In this document: one piece after another, positions 51,301 to 59,052 of the stretch
How the letters are laid out: every line of letters starts with the position of its first letter
Position numbering within the stretch: the first letter of the stretch is position 1
Origin: Pseudomonadota bacterium
GTDB lineage: Bacteria > Pseudomonadota > Alphaproteobacteria > Sphingomonadales > Sphingomonadaceae
Assembly (NCBI GenBank): GCA_020160755.1
Contig: JAIUPN010000005.1
Coordinates: 221,510 to 285,509 of the forward strand
Direction: 5' to 3'
Length of the DNA stretch: 64,000 bases
The notes under the pieces: model-generated
Seen by the model: the letters and a program-made list of their open reading frames with translations, nothing else
What the model was told of the DNA's origin: nothing
Databases searched by the model: none
Translations under genes and position numbers: made by a program

Positions 51301-51894
51301 AAGGCTGGTCTCAAGTGCCTTGCGATAAAGCGCCTCCGCCCCCTTCATGTCGCCGAGTTCGGTCATCACCGATGCTAGGTTGCTCGTCGCGACAATCGTC
51401 TTCGGATCGCGTTCGCCCTTGGCCGCGATGCGCGCGGCGAGGATCGCGCGGCGCAACGGCAGCGCGTCGGCTGGACGGCCCTGCTTCATATAATTGGACG
51501 AAAGGAAGCCGTAGGCCGCCAGCGTTTCGTCGTCACTTTCGCCAAGAACCGTGCGGTTGATGTCGAGCAGCCGCTTCCAATAGCCCTCGGCTTCCTTCGG
51601 CTGGTTCTGGTCCTCGAGATTGCCCGCGAGCAGGCGGTAACCGAGGCTCGTGATCAGGCCGTCGGCGCCGTAGCGCTTCGTTGCCTCGTCGATCCAGCGC
51701 CGGTAGACCGCGCCGGCCTCGCGCGTCTTGCCCGCACGGTCGAGTTCCATCCCGCTGTTGATCAGGTCGAGCATCTTCTGCTGGTCGCCGTCGAGTTCGG
51801 CCGGAGGCGCCTCCTGACCGAGGGCCAGCGGCGCAGCGGTCCACAGCGGCGCGGCGAGAAGGAGCGCGAGGAGACGGAGTCGGCGGCTAGCCAT
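48379..51894 (-). CDS. Exported TPR-CHAT protein (caspase-like cysteine peptidase fold)
   Basis: The 1171-residue protein starts with a signal peptide (MASRRLRLLALLLAAPLWTA...LALG). Roughly a dozen ~42-residue TPR/Kinesin-light-chain-type repeats follow over ~30-560 (KGAEALYRKALETSLAVHGE, YAEAEPMYRRALEIQERVGG, EADMTRKALEIRRRLLGENH). A helical spacer (~600-760) leads to a C-terminal CHAT domain (~790-1165). The His-Cys dyad is intact: His1014 in AIATHGLLP and Cys1065 in ILSACNTASAE, followed by LARGFLYAGADALLASHW. By family it could be a protease activated by protein binding to the TPRs. Export is unusual, because known CHAT proteases act in the cytoplasm. AGGGAAAA precedes the ATG. Confidence 0.9.
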   Translation of the reverse strand: MASRRLRLLALLLAAPLWTAAPLALGQEAPPAELDGDQQKMLDLINSGMELDRAGKTREAGAVYRRWIDEATKRYGADGLITSLGYRLLAGNLEDQNQPKEAEGYWKRLLDINRTVLGESDDETLAAYGFLSSNYMKQGRPADALPLRRAILAARIAAKGERDPKTIVATSNLASVMTELGDMKGAEALYRKALETSLAVHGEQHRETASGYANLAVVLRGLARYDEAEPLLEKARVIDESLPGTTGADLSLRYYNSAVNFGDMGRYAEASAAANKSLDLARAAKGDDSAEAALGYTAVAHSLTLAGRFGEADAAYRKALAIRSGLLGESHALTGEAYNNLGLNMEKQGLPPSAIEPLVRKALDITRQSLGESSERTATMYANVAHNLNQQGRYAEAEPMYRRALEIQERVGGVDHPSYATTLINLAYNLRDDGRSEAAEPLMRQALGIFQAKFGDDNPETAWAYLSLGSTLGGLGRHAEEADMTRKALEIRRRLLGENHPLTAVAYNSVAAALVRGGGANGDKAAEPYYRQSLAILQHNVGEAHIDTAYAYDNLASNLLRQGKAAEAEQAAGKAVAIVRRQNDQSAAGRNAVALSGLDRQQANPNRGVFTTYMNAAFGLMSDTPGAAEQSQIQDRAFRAAQDAVSSATGRAVLQTAARGAAKTPQMAEAVRQEQDLAARANLIDKNLLRALGDRKPVEAARLRGEFDSVQAELADVSALIDKKYPSYRQLVSPRPIGLADAQKELRPGEALLLMTEAANTFHLFVVTPNAVGWSRPAKEIDVILKQISDLRCDVDFATCSVARKAELDALPATVKELEGHRRFDIDTAHTLYKELIEPIEPLLKDIKRIYVASSGKLGDLPLAMLSATPLPEGADLADPDAHARAGWLADRYAFTSLPSAAALTLPREARTAGRDKSFRGYGAPVLLGGDTGARAAAGVGVFDGVSAAGSPLADPDALRRLTPLPGTKVELAAMADLFGASPASLTLDDKATEAALRQDAILSTSNIVAIATHGLLPDPGLGLGEPGLVLTPPAAPSDLDDGLLTATEAARLTLSADWVILSACNTASAENSGGGDSLSALARGFLYAGADALLASHWRVSDEATAVLTVETLMARRANPDVSRAQALQSGMKAVRSGKRADGTAIRGWRPDWAHPAAWAAFTNIANRDD

Positions 51895-52011
51895 GAAGCG
51901 TTTTCCCTGTTTCGACCCAACATACAGAATAGATTGGGATATTGTCACTTGCCGCGGACTTAGGCCAGAGCATGTAGCCACGATGTGACGGGCATCACCG
52001 GGAACGCACGA

Positions 52012-52521
52012 TCAGATATCGCGGCTGTCATAAGCCCATTGCAGCAGCGCCTGCCGCTGCTTCGGCCGGCAAAAGGGGTCGCCCGGCTCGCAATGTTTGC
52101 GGACCTGCGCGGCGTGACGGCGGAATGCGCGCCATCGCGCGATCTGCCGATCATCCTCTCCAGTCATGCGCCGCCCCGAATAATAGCGGCAATACCATTG
52201 GAACCAGCCGCGCGGATCGTCGGGATGGATCCACCCTTTTTCGACCCAGACGCGCAAAGGTACGCTCGCCCGGATGCCGAAATAGTTGAGCGAACAATCG
52301 GCACGCGTCGATGCGAATTTGGCATGCTCGAACCAGTCCGCCGGGAATTCGGCGGTACAGTCGGTCATATATTTCCCGCAGAACACGCCGAGCGCCAACA
52401 TTTCGGCGGGAGTGAGTTCGGGTTCGAAACCGCGATCGAACGCCTTCCCCATCGGCGCCGTGCGCGTATAACGATAATCTTGCTGCATGCGGTCGTTCAC
52501 GACCACCTCGACATCCTTCAT
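52012..52521 (-). CDS. Conserved hypothetical protein, Cys/Trp-rich
   Basis: The 169-residue product has no signal peptide or membrane segment and is rich in Cys, Trp, Tyr and Arg. Examples are LGVFCGKYMTDC, RADCSLNYFGI, GWFQWYCRYYSGRRM and HCEPGDPFCRPKQRQALLQW. The aromatic and basic pattern suggests a nucleic-acid- or metal-binding protein, but I do not recognise a named family. Composition and codon use match the genome, so it is a resident gene. It lies between the CHAT gene and a winged-helix gene, all leftward. Confidence 0.7.
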   Translation of the reverse strand: MKDVEVVVNDRMQQDYRYTRTAPMGKAFDRGFEPELTPAEMLALGVFCGKYMTDCTAEFPADWFEHAKFASTRADCSLNYFGIRASVPLRVWVEKGWIHPDDPRGWFQWYCRYYSGRRMTGEDDRQIARWRAFRRHAAQVRKHCEPGDPFCRPKQRQALLQWAYDSRDI

Positions 52522-52560
52522 GGACCGAAACCTAACCGCTCCGCCCCTGCCGGGCCACGC

Positions 52561-53607
52561 CTATTCGTCGAGCGCCTCGAAATAGCGCGCGAGCGCGTCG
52601 CACGCGCCTTCCGCCAGCGCGATGAAGATGCGGCGGCCGTCGTGCGGGTCAGCTTCGCGCAGAAACAGCCCGGCGTCGGTCATTGTCTTGATCCAGCGCA
52701 GCGCCGTCGTCGCGGGAACCGCGGCAGCGATGCACAGGCTCGACACCGACACCGGCTGGCGTTCGAGCCGCGCGGCATAGAGGTCGAGCAGCATGTCCCA
52801 CGCCGGATCGGCGAACAGATCGGCAGGGAAATATTGCTCGCGCATTCGCCGCTGACGCAACATCCGCCGTACCTGTTTGGCGCGTTGCCGGTCGAGCGTG
52901 CGCTCTTCGGGAACGAAGCTGCGCGGCATCGCGGCAAAATCGCGCGACGGCGCGCGGACCTGTTCCAAATAACCGGCCGAATCCACATCCCAGGGTGTCA
53001 CACCGGTCGGCGTGCCCGGAAGCCCGCTTCGTTGCCCCGCAAGGTCGCCGAGGAGGCGTGAAATGCGCGCCACTTCCTCTTGCAACCGGTCGATCCGCTC
53101 CATCGCATCGTCGCGCGCGACATCATGGACCACCCCGTATCGTGAGCGCTCGGCGGCCGCGAGCGCGACAAGTTTGTCGGCCGGATCGGCATCGACGAGC
53201 AATTGAGCCCCAAGCGATGCCGGAATCGCAGCGACCACCCCGTCGAGCCCCGACAACGAGGTTTCGCAGATCAGGTTGCATCCCTGTTCATCCGCCGCTG
53301 CAAAAATGGCAGCAAGCACATCTTCTTCCACCGCGTCCGCCGCCGCCAGCCAGACGATGTCGAGCGTATCGGTCTGCCGGATATGGGCCGCCGCCCGATC
53401 CGCTGAGGCTGTTCCCGCCACGCGTATGCCGCGAAGGATCGACATGTCTGGCAGATCCGCCTGCGTCCCGATCAACAGCAGCGGGGATCCGGCCCCCGAA
53501 GCGATCCGATCGCTGGTTTCGGACGCGCCCCAAAGCTCGCCCGGATAAAAACCGCTTGCCGGAAACGCCGACGTGTCGAAACCGATTTGCGTCCTTTGGT
53601 CCATCAT
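52561..53607 (-). CDS. Winged-helix DNA-binding protein with long N-terminal domain
   Basis: The 348-residue product has a C-terminal MarR-like winged helix (~265-345: DPAWDMLLDLYAARLERQPV, SLCIAAAVPATTALRWIKTM, GLFLREADPHDGRRIFIAL). The N-terminal ~170 residues look like an alpha/beta (receiver- or MinD-like) domain with LLLIGTQADLPDMSILRGIR and LDIVWLAAADAVEEDVLAAI, then a coiled stretch (DAMERIDRLQEEVARISRLL). I do not know its target. Two ATGs (53607, 53604) share the site GGGATGG. Confidence 0.78.
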   Translation of the reverse strand: MMDQRTQIGFDTSAFPASGFYPGELWGASETSDRIASGAGSPLLLIGTQADLPDMSILRGIRVAGTASADRAAAHIRQTDTLDIVWLAAADAVEEDVLAAIFAAADEQGCNLICETSLSGLDGVVAAIPASLGAQLLVDADPADKLVALAAAERSRYGVVHDVARDDAMERIDRLQEEVARISRLLGDLAGQRSGLPGTPTGVTPWDVDSAGYLEQVRAPSRDFAAMPRSFVPEERTLDRQRAKQVRRMLRQRRMREQYFPADLFADPAWDMLLDLYAARLERQPVSVSSLCIAAAVPATTALRWIKTMTDAGLFLREADPHDGRRIFIALAEGACDALARYFEALDE

Positions 53608-53840
53608 GCAGCCATCCCGTTTCTATCGCTCCGCCCTGGCGTAACTATGTCGTCATTTCGGCTCTATTCACCTTTTGTTCGTTCCTGTTTGCCGCCAATC
53701 CGGACCCAAGCCCGTTTCGCGGCATGAGCCGGCGCAAGTCGGCCGGGTCGGAATAGGTCCATTTTGGACATGGTTTGTTCTTTTCGTCAACATCTTATTC
53801 ACGCTTGCCAAGCCCGCGCATCCCGGTCAGTCGAAGAACG

Positions 53841-54419
53841 ATGCTCCCTCGCCCGCCTTCCCTTGCCCGCATCCGCTGGCGACGGCGCGCCCGATCACTG
53901 GCCGGACTGTTCCTGCTCGCCGCGCTGGCGTTTGCCGCATGGGTGTGGCTGCCCGCGCCTGTTACCACCGTTCCGCTCGTCCATGTCATCGACGGTGACA
54001 GCCTGACCGTGCGGCAGGAGGATGCACCGCTGACGATCCGCCTGACAGGAATCGACGCGGTCGAGTATCGGCAGGATTGCACGCGCACCGGTGCCCCATG
54101 GCCGTGCGGGCGGGAGGCACGGTCGGCGCTGGAAAAGCTAGCTGGCCGCGGCGCGCTCCACTGCGAGCTGGCGGCGAAGGATCATTATGGCCGTACCCTC
54201 GCCACATGCCGCACCGCGGCGTTTCCGGACGGAATCGACGTTGGTGCCGAAATGGTCCGGCAGGGCTGGGCCGTGGCGACGAGCGACGCCTATATGGTCG
54301 AGGAAGCCGAGGCGCAGGCCCGGCAGCGCGGAATCTGGCAGGGAGGCTTCGTCCGTCCCACAGACTGGCGCGCCGTTCACGAGCGCCCGGCGACGGCGCT
54401 GACACCACCCGACGCATGA
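53841..54419 (+). CDS. Membrane-anchored staphylococcal-nuclease-like protein
   Basis: The 192-residue protein has a basic N-terminus, one membrane helix (SLAGLFLLAALAFAAWVWLP) and an SNase fold. VIDGDSLTV carries a metal-binding Asp, RLTGIDAVEY has the catalytic Arg and Glu, and DHYGRTLATC has the second Arg. It should hydrolyse DNA or RNA outside the membrane with Ca2+ if fully active. The Glu of the canonical DAPE motif is here in DAVE. The ATG at 53841 is the first Met of a membrane-anchor-like N-terminus; no strong RBS is visible. The 233 bp upstream show nothing clear. Confidence 0.82.
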   Translation: MLPRPPSLARIRWRRRARSLAGLFLLAALAFAAWVWLPAPVTTVPLVHVIDGDSLTVRQEDAPLTIRLTGIDAVEYRQDCTRTGAPWPCGREARSALEKLAGRGALHCELAAKDHYGRTLATCRTAAFPDGIDVGAEMVRQGWAVATSDAYMVEEAEAQARQRGIWQGGFVRPTDWRAVHERPATALTPPDA

Positions 54420-54472
54420 GCTCGCGACACACCCGCTATGCCTCGCCGCCGTTTCCGGCTAGGGCGAGCGTC

Positions 54473-54853
54473 ATGAACAGCCTGTTTCCCGTTATGATCG
54501 GCGGCGCGATCGGCGCCGGCGCCCGCCATCTGGTCGGGCAGGCGATGCTCGCGCGGCTCGGCCCCGGCTTCCCCTGGTGGACGCTGTCGATCAATATCGC
54601 TGGCAGTCTGTTGATGGGGCTGCTGATCGGCGTACTCGCGCGCAACAGCGACGGCGGCGAGACCGCGCGGCTGTTCGTCGGCGTCGGGATCCTCGGCGGC
54701 TTCACCACCTTTTCCTCTTTCAGCATGGAATTCTGGATGCTTTTCGAACGCGGCCAAAACGCCCAGGCGGCCGCCTATGTCCTCGCGTCGGTGATCGGTG
54801 CGGTCGTCGCCTGCGGTCTCGGTCTGTTTGTCATGCGGCAGGTACCGGCATGA
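54473..54853 (+). CDS. crcB: Fluoride channel CrcB/Fluc
   Basis: The 126-residue protein has four hydrophobic helices and the family signature GGFTTFSSFSMEFWML, together with GAGARHLVGQ and WWTLSINIAGSLLMGLLIG. It should form a dual-topology dimer that exports fluoride. An in-frame ATG at 54416, overlapping the nuclease stop, could add 19 residues, but the family N-terminus matches 54473 and AGGGCGAG precedes it. The next gene overlaps by 4 bp (ATGA). No fluoride riboswitch is visible upstream, so expression probably depends on the operon. Confidence 0.93.
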   Translation: MNSLFPVMIGGAIGAGARHLVGQAMLARLGPGFPWWTLSINIAGSLLMGLLIGVLARNSDGGETARLFVGVGILGGFTTFSSFSMEFWMLFERGQNAQAAAYVLASVIGAVVACGLGLFVMRQVPA

Positions 54854-56091
54854 GCGAGCCCAAGACCAATCTCGACGGCGCAACGATCGCCGAGGAAGAC
54901 GACGGCATCCGCCTCGACCGCTGGTTCAAGCGTCACCGCGAAGGCACGCCGCACGCGCTGCTCGCGCGCTGGGCCCGCTCGGGGCAGCTGACGCTCGACG
55001 GCAGGAAGGCCGACGTGTCGGACCGCATCGCGACGGGCCAGAAACTCGTCATGCCGACGCCGCCGGTCGAAACCGCAGCGCGTCCGGCGCGCAAGGGCCG
55101 TCCGTTAACCGACGCCGATGTCGAGCTGGCGACCGGGATGGTGATCCACCGCGACGCGGGCGCGATCGTGCTCAACAAGCTTCCCGGCCTCGCGACGCAG
55201 GGTGGGACCAAGACCGAACAGCATGTCGACGGCCTGCTCGACGCGCTGAAATATGACGCGCCGACGCGTCCCAAGCTCGTCCACCGCCTCGACAAGGATA
55301 CATCGGGCGCGCTGCTGATCGCGCGCACCCCGCGCGCCGCGGCCTATTTCGCCAAGAGCTTTTCGAACCGCAGCGCAAAAAAGACCTATTGGGCGATCAT
55401 CGTCGGCGTCCCCGACATCCAGCAGGGCGAGATCGACTTGCCGCTCGCCAAGCAGCCCGGATCGGGTGGCGAAAAGATGCACGTTCACGACAGCGGCCTC
55501 GCGTCGAAAACGCGCTACCGCGTGATCGAGCGCGCCGGGAACAGCGCGGCGTGGGTCGAACTGCAACCGCTAACCGGGCGCACGCACCAGCTTCGCGTCC
55601 ATATGGCGGCGATCGGCCACCCGATCGTCGGCGACGGCAAATATGGCGGCAAGGGCGCCTTCCTGACCGGCACGATCAGCCGCAAGATGCACCTCCACAG
55701 CCGCCGCCTGCGCATCGACCACCCCGACGGCGGCGCGATCGATATCAGCGCCGAGGTGCCCGAACATTTCGCGGCGAGCCTCGACGCGCTGGGTTTCGAC
55801 CGGCTGCTGGGCGAGATCGGGATCGACGCGGCCGAAAAGGGCCCGCCGCCCAAATCGGCGCTGAAGGCGCAGGCAAAGGCGCACAGCAAGCAGATCCGCA
55901 AGGCGCGACGCGGCGAGCGGCGCGGCCGCACCGCCGACAGCAAGCCGACCGATTTTGTCGGCAAGGCAAAGCCCAAGGCCAAGGCCAAGACGAAAGCGGG
56001 GGTCAAAGCAGGCAAGCCGGCGCCGAAGAAGCCCGCGGGCAAACGGCCAACCGCGAAGAAGCATCCGGCGCGCCCACCCAAAGCGAGCTGA
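54850..56091 (+). CDS. RluA-family pseudouridine synthase with long basic tail
   Basis: The 413-residue protein has an N-terminal S4 RNA-binding domain (IRLDRWFKRHREGTPHALLA, ADVSDRIATGQKL). The RluA-type catalytic domain has Asp148 in HRLDKDTSG and the LTGRTHQLRVHMA motif. It is closest to RluC-like enzymes that modify 23S rRNA. Residues ~330-413 are an unusual disordered tail rich in Lys, Ala and Pro (KAKPKAKAKTKAGVKAGKPA), resembling histone H1 tails. Its TGA overlaps the next start (TGATG). Confidence 0.92.
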   Translation: MSEPKTNLDGATIAEEDDGIRLDRWFKRHREGTPHALLARWARSGQLTLDGRKADVSDRIATGQKLVMPTPPVETAARPARKGRPLTDADVELATGMVIHRDAGAIVLNKLPGLATQGGTKTEQHVDGLLDALKYDAPTRPKLVHRLDKDTSGALLIARTPRAAAYFAKSFSNRSAKKTYWAIIVGVPDIQQGEIDLPLAKQPGSGGEKMHVHDSGLASKTRYRVIERAGNSAAWVELQPLTGRTHQLRVHMAAIGHPIVGDGKYGGKGAFLTGTISRKMHLHSRRLRIDHPDGGAIDISAEVPEHFAASLDALGFDRLLGEIGIDAAEKGPPPKSALKAQAKAHSKQIRKARRGERRGRTADSKPTDFVGKAKPKAKAKTKAGVKAGKPAPKKPAGKRPTAKKHPARPPKAS

Positions 56092-56711
56092 TGCATCCCA
56101 ATAGCGCCTTCCGTCCGCGACAGGACGACCTCGCCGAACTGCTGGTGCGCGAGATCGGCTTTGCCACCATCTTTGCGAGCACCCCCGACGGCCCCCGCGT
56201 CGCACATGCTCCGGTGTTGCTGAGCGACGACCGGGCCACGCTGCAGTTCCACCTCGCGCGCGGCAACGCTCTCACGCGCCACCTCAATGGCGCGAATGCG
56301 CTCGCGGTCGTGCAGGGGCCCGACGCCTATGTCAGCGCGAGCTGGTACGCCGACACTGACCAGGTGCCGACATGGAATTATGTCGCGATCGAGATGGAAG
56401 GTACGGCAAGGAAGCTGGGCGATGCCGAACTGGTCGCGCAGCTCGACACGCTGTCGGCGAACCACGAAGCGCGCGTCGGTGCGAACCCGCCGTGGACGCG
56501 GGGCAAGATGAACCCGGCGCTGTTCAGCAAGATGACCGGCGCTATTGTGGGGTTCGAGATGCGGATCACCGCATGGCGTCCGACGATCAAGCTGTCGCAA
56601 AACAAGTCGGCCGACGAGCGCGCACGCGTGATCGAGGGCATCGAGGCGACCGGCCATGGCGCGCTCGCGCAGTTGATGCGTCACCTCGGCGGCGATAGGG
56701 AGGGCGCATGA
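56091..56711 (+). CDS. PaiB-like FMN-binding protein
   Basis: The 206-residue protein matches the PaiB / FMN-binding split-barrel family: MHPNSAFRPRQDDLAELLVR, FATIFASTPDG, HLNGANALAVVQGPDAYVSA, WYADTDQVPTWNYVAIEMEG and the conserved GFEMRITAWRPTIKLSQNKS near the end. Members bind flavin and some are described as negative regulators. The role here is unknown. It is translationally coupled to both neighbours in the crcB operon. Confidence 0.88.
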   Translation: MHPNSAFRPRQDDLAELLVREIGFATIFASTPDGPRVAHAPVLLSDDRATLQFHLARGNALTRHLNGANALAVVQGPDAYVSASWYADTDQVPTWNYVAIEMEGTARKLGDAELVAQLDTLSANHEARVGANPPWTRGKMNPALFSKMTGAIVGFEMRITAWRPTIKLSQNKSADERARVIEGIEATGHGALAQLMRHLGGDREGA

Positions 56712-56944
56712 CGCAAGCCGACGACAGCCTCGCCAAAAAACGCTTCTTTGCGATCACCGCGATGCGCCTGATGGGTGCGATCTTTGTGCTGATCGGCTTC
56801 GTGCTGATCCGCGGCGGGTGGGAAGTCGCGGGCCAGCCGACCGACCGCTGGATCGGCGTAGCGGTGGTCCTGATCGGAGCGTTCGATTTTGCGGTGATGC
56901 CGCTCCTGCTCGCGCGCCGGTGGCGTTCGCCCAAAAGCTCGTGA
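56708..56944 (+). CDS. Small two-helix membrane protein
   Basis: The 78-residue product has two hydrophobic segments (MRLMGAIFVLIGFVLI and WIGVAVVLIGAFDFAVMPLL) around a short polar loop GGWEVAGQPTDR, with a basic C-terminus. It overlaps both neighbours by 4 bp (ATGA and GTGA), so it is a real operon member. The function is not recognisable. Confidence 0.8.
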   Translation: MTQADDSLAKKRFFAITAMRLMGAIFVLIGFVLIRGGWEVAGQPTDRWIGVAVVLIGAFDFAVMPLLLARRWRSPKSS

Positions 56945-57630
56945 AACGCTTCTGGAAAGAGGTCGCCGTCGCCCCCGACAAAGGCGGCTGGGGCATAGCG
57001 CTCGATGGTCGGCCGGTGCGCACGCCGCAGCGCGCCCCGCTGGCGGTCGCGAGCCCGGCACTCGCCGAAGCGATCGCCGCCGAATGGCGCGATGTTGGCG
57101 AGACAATCGATCCCGCACATATGCCGATGACGGGACTGACCAATGCCGCGATCGACCTCGCCACGCCCGACCTGGTCGCCTTTTCGGCGCCGATCGCAGC
57201 TTATGCGGAGAGCGACCTCCTTTGTTATCGCGATGCGCGCGATGCCGCGCTGCAGACTGAACAGGCGGCGGCGTGGAACCCGCTGCTGGCTTGGGCCGAG
57301 GCACGATATGGTATCGAATTTGCCCTCACACAGGGCGTGCTGCCGGTAGACCAGCCCGCGACGACGATTGCCGCACTTCAGGATGCCGTTCTCGTGCAGG
57401 ACGCATGGCGGATCACGGCTTTGACCCCGCTGGTGACAATCGGCGGATCGCTCGTCGCAGGCCTTGCGCTGATCGAGAACGCGTTCGACGCCGAGGGCCT
57501 GTGGAACGCCGTCAGCCTCGACGACCTCTATCAGGAGCGCCGCTGGGGTGCCGACAGCGAAGCGCAAAAAGCGCGCGCCGCGCACAAGCGCGACTGGGAC
57601 AATGCAGCGCGGTTTCTGACCCTGCTCTAG
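56941..57630 (+). CDS. ATP12 family F1-ATPase assembly chaperone
   Basis: The 229-residue protein starts at GTG 56941, overlapping the previous stop. It carries ATP12 motifs: WGIALDGRPVRTPQRAPLAV, EWRDVGETIDPAHMPMTGLT, NAAIDL, YAESDLLCYRD and WNPLLAWAEARYG. ATP12 proteins help assemble the F1 alpha subunit and occur in alphaproteobacteria and mitochondria. The location after a pseudouridine synthase is common in this group. Its TAG overlaps the stop of the convergent crotonase gene by 4 bp. Confidence 0.92.
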   Translation: MKRFWKEVAVAPDKGGWGIALDGRPVRTPQRAPLAVASPALAEAIAAEWRDVGETIDPAHMPMTGLTNAAIDLATPDLVAFSAPIAAYAESDLLCYRDARDAALQTEQAAAWNPLLAWAEARYGIEFALTQGVLPVDQPATTIAALQDAVLVQDAWRITALTPLVTIGGSLVAGLALIENAFDAEGLWNAVSLDDLYQERRWGADSEAQKARAAHKRDWDNAARFLTLL

Positions 57631-58430
57631 TCCGTAAAATTGGGCTTCCGCTTCTGCATTCCCGCCATCACCGCTTCCATCTGGTTCGGCGTGCGGATGA
57701 CCTTCACCTGCTCGTCGCTTTCGGCCTGCAATATCTCGGCGTCGCTCGCGTCGGCCAACATGTTGCAGAGGCGCTTGGCGCCGCGAATCGCGTGCGGGTT
57801 CTTGTCGGCGATCACCGCCGCCAGTTCCATCGCTCTTGCCAGCGGGTCGTCGGACACATGCGTCGCAAAACCGAGCAGCTTCGCCTCCGATCCGTTGAAT
57901 TCGCGATTGGTATAGATCAGCTCGCGCAGCACGTCGTCGGCGACCTGCGTGCGCCACAGCGCCATGCCCGCGACGTCGGGCACCAGCCCCCAGCGCATTT
58001 CCATGATCGCGATGCGCGTGTCGGGGTGGACGATGCGAATATCGGCGGCCGCCATGATCTGGCTGCCAGCCCCGAACGCAACGCCGTGGACCGCCGCGAT
58101 CACCGGCACGGGGATTTCGCGCCAGCCCCATGCGGCATATTGGGCGTTGTTCGCGATACCCTTCGTGCGATCGGCAAGCGAGCCGCCCGCGCTGCTCGCG
58201 CCCGGATCGCGATCATTGCTGAGGCTCGACAGGTCCAGCCCGGCGCAGAAAGCGCGCCCCTCGCCGGACAGCACGACGACGCGTAGCCCGGCCATCTGCT
58301 TGAGTTGATCGACCGCCTCGGCGAGAGCTTCCCACATCGCGGCGTCGAGCGCATTCATCTTGTCGGCGCGGATCAGGCGGATGTCGGCGATGCCCCCTTC
58401 GAGCATGGTGATCGAGATACGGTCTTTCAC
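57627..58430 (-). CDS. Enoyl-CoA hydratase/isomerase (crotonase) family protein
   Basis: The 267-residue protein has the crotonase fold: ADKMNALDAAMWEALAEAV, GEGRAFCAGLDLSSL (first oxyanion-hole strand), AAVHGVAFGAGSQIMAAADI (second oxyanion element) and MRWGLVPDVAGM. The catalytic-residue pattern is not that of the classical double-Glu hydratase in any obvious way, so isomerase, hydrolase or hydratase activity is possible. It follows the DsbA-fold isomerase gene by 13 bp in an operon with an acyl-CoA ligase. Confidence 0.88.
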   Translation of the reverse strand: MKDRISITMLEGGIADIRLIRADKMNALDAAMWEALAEAVDQLKQMAGLRVVVLSGEGRAFCAGLDLSSLSNDRDPGASSAGGSLADRTKGIANNAQYAAWGWREIPVPVIAAVHGVAFGAGSQIMAAADIRIVHPDTRIAIMEMRWGLVPDVAGMALWRTQVADDVLRELIYTNREFNGSEAKLLGFATHVSDDPLARAMELAAVIADKNPHAIRGAKRLCNMLADASDAEILQAESDEQVKVIRTPNQMEAVMAGMQKRKPNFTD

Positions 58431-58443
58431 GGGAGAATCCTCT

Positions 58444-59052
58444 TCAGCGCTTCAATGCGGCCTCGACGAGCGGAAGCTGGTCGTTGCCGAAATACATGTC
58501 GTCACCATCGACGAACATCGTAGGCGATCCGTAACCACCGCGCGCGATCACATCGTCGGTATTGGAACGCAGTCGCGCCTTCACGGCATCGGTCGTCGAC
58601 GCCGCGCGGATCGCGGCGCCATCGAGTCCCGCGCGGTTTGCGGCCGCTTCGAGCACGTCGGGATCGTCGAGATTGTCTTGCGCGCCAAAATAGCTTTCGA
58701 ACGTCGCACGCGCAAAGGCAATCAACGCTGGCTGGTCGTCCTCGAGCGCGGTCGCAAAGCGCATCGCGTTGACGCTCTTCGCCGGGTGCCACTGCGACGG
58801 GAAATTCATCTCGACATCTGCGAGCCGCGCCCAATCCTTCAGTATCTTCCAGCTATGCAGGAGCTTGCGGTTGTCGGCCTGTTCGCGCGCGGCGTAGACC
58901 CCCTGGTTCACTGCGTTGAAGATGCCGCCAACGAGGACCGGGCGAAAACGCGCCGACGCGCCGGTGGACTCGATAATCGCATGGACATTCGCGAACGCCA
59001 GACAGGTCCACGGCGACGACAGGTCGAAGAAGAATTCGAGCCCGCGTGGCAT
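58444..59052 (-). CDS. DsbA-fold protein, 2-hydroxychromene-2-carboxylate isomerase-like
   Basis: The 202-residue protein has EFFFDLSSPWTCLAFANV at the start, with Ser-Pro rather than the CxxC of oxidoreductases. It continues with FRPVLVGGIFNAVNQG and, near the end, DVIARGGYGSPTMFVDGDDM with the cis-Pro loop. This is the pattern of HCCA-isomerase and kappa-class GST-like enzymes that use glutathione. The ATG at 59052 shares its A with the stop of the upstream ligase gene (TGATG). It is probably part of a catabolic route for an aromatic or cyclic acid; the substrate is unknown. Confidence 0.85.
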   Translation of the reverse strand: MPRGLEFFFDLSSPWTCLAFANVHAIIESTGASARFRPVLVGGIFNAVNQGVYAAREQADNRKLLHSWKILKDWARLADVEMNFPSQWHPAKSVNAMRFATALEDDQPALIAFARATFESYFGAQDNLDDPDVLEAAANRAGLDGAAIRAASTTDAVKARLRSNTDDVIARGGYGSPTMFVDGDDMYFGNDQLPLVEAALKR

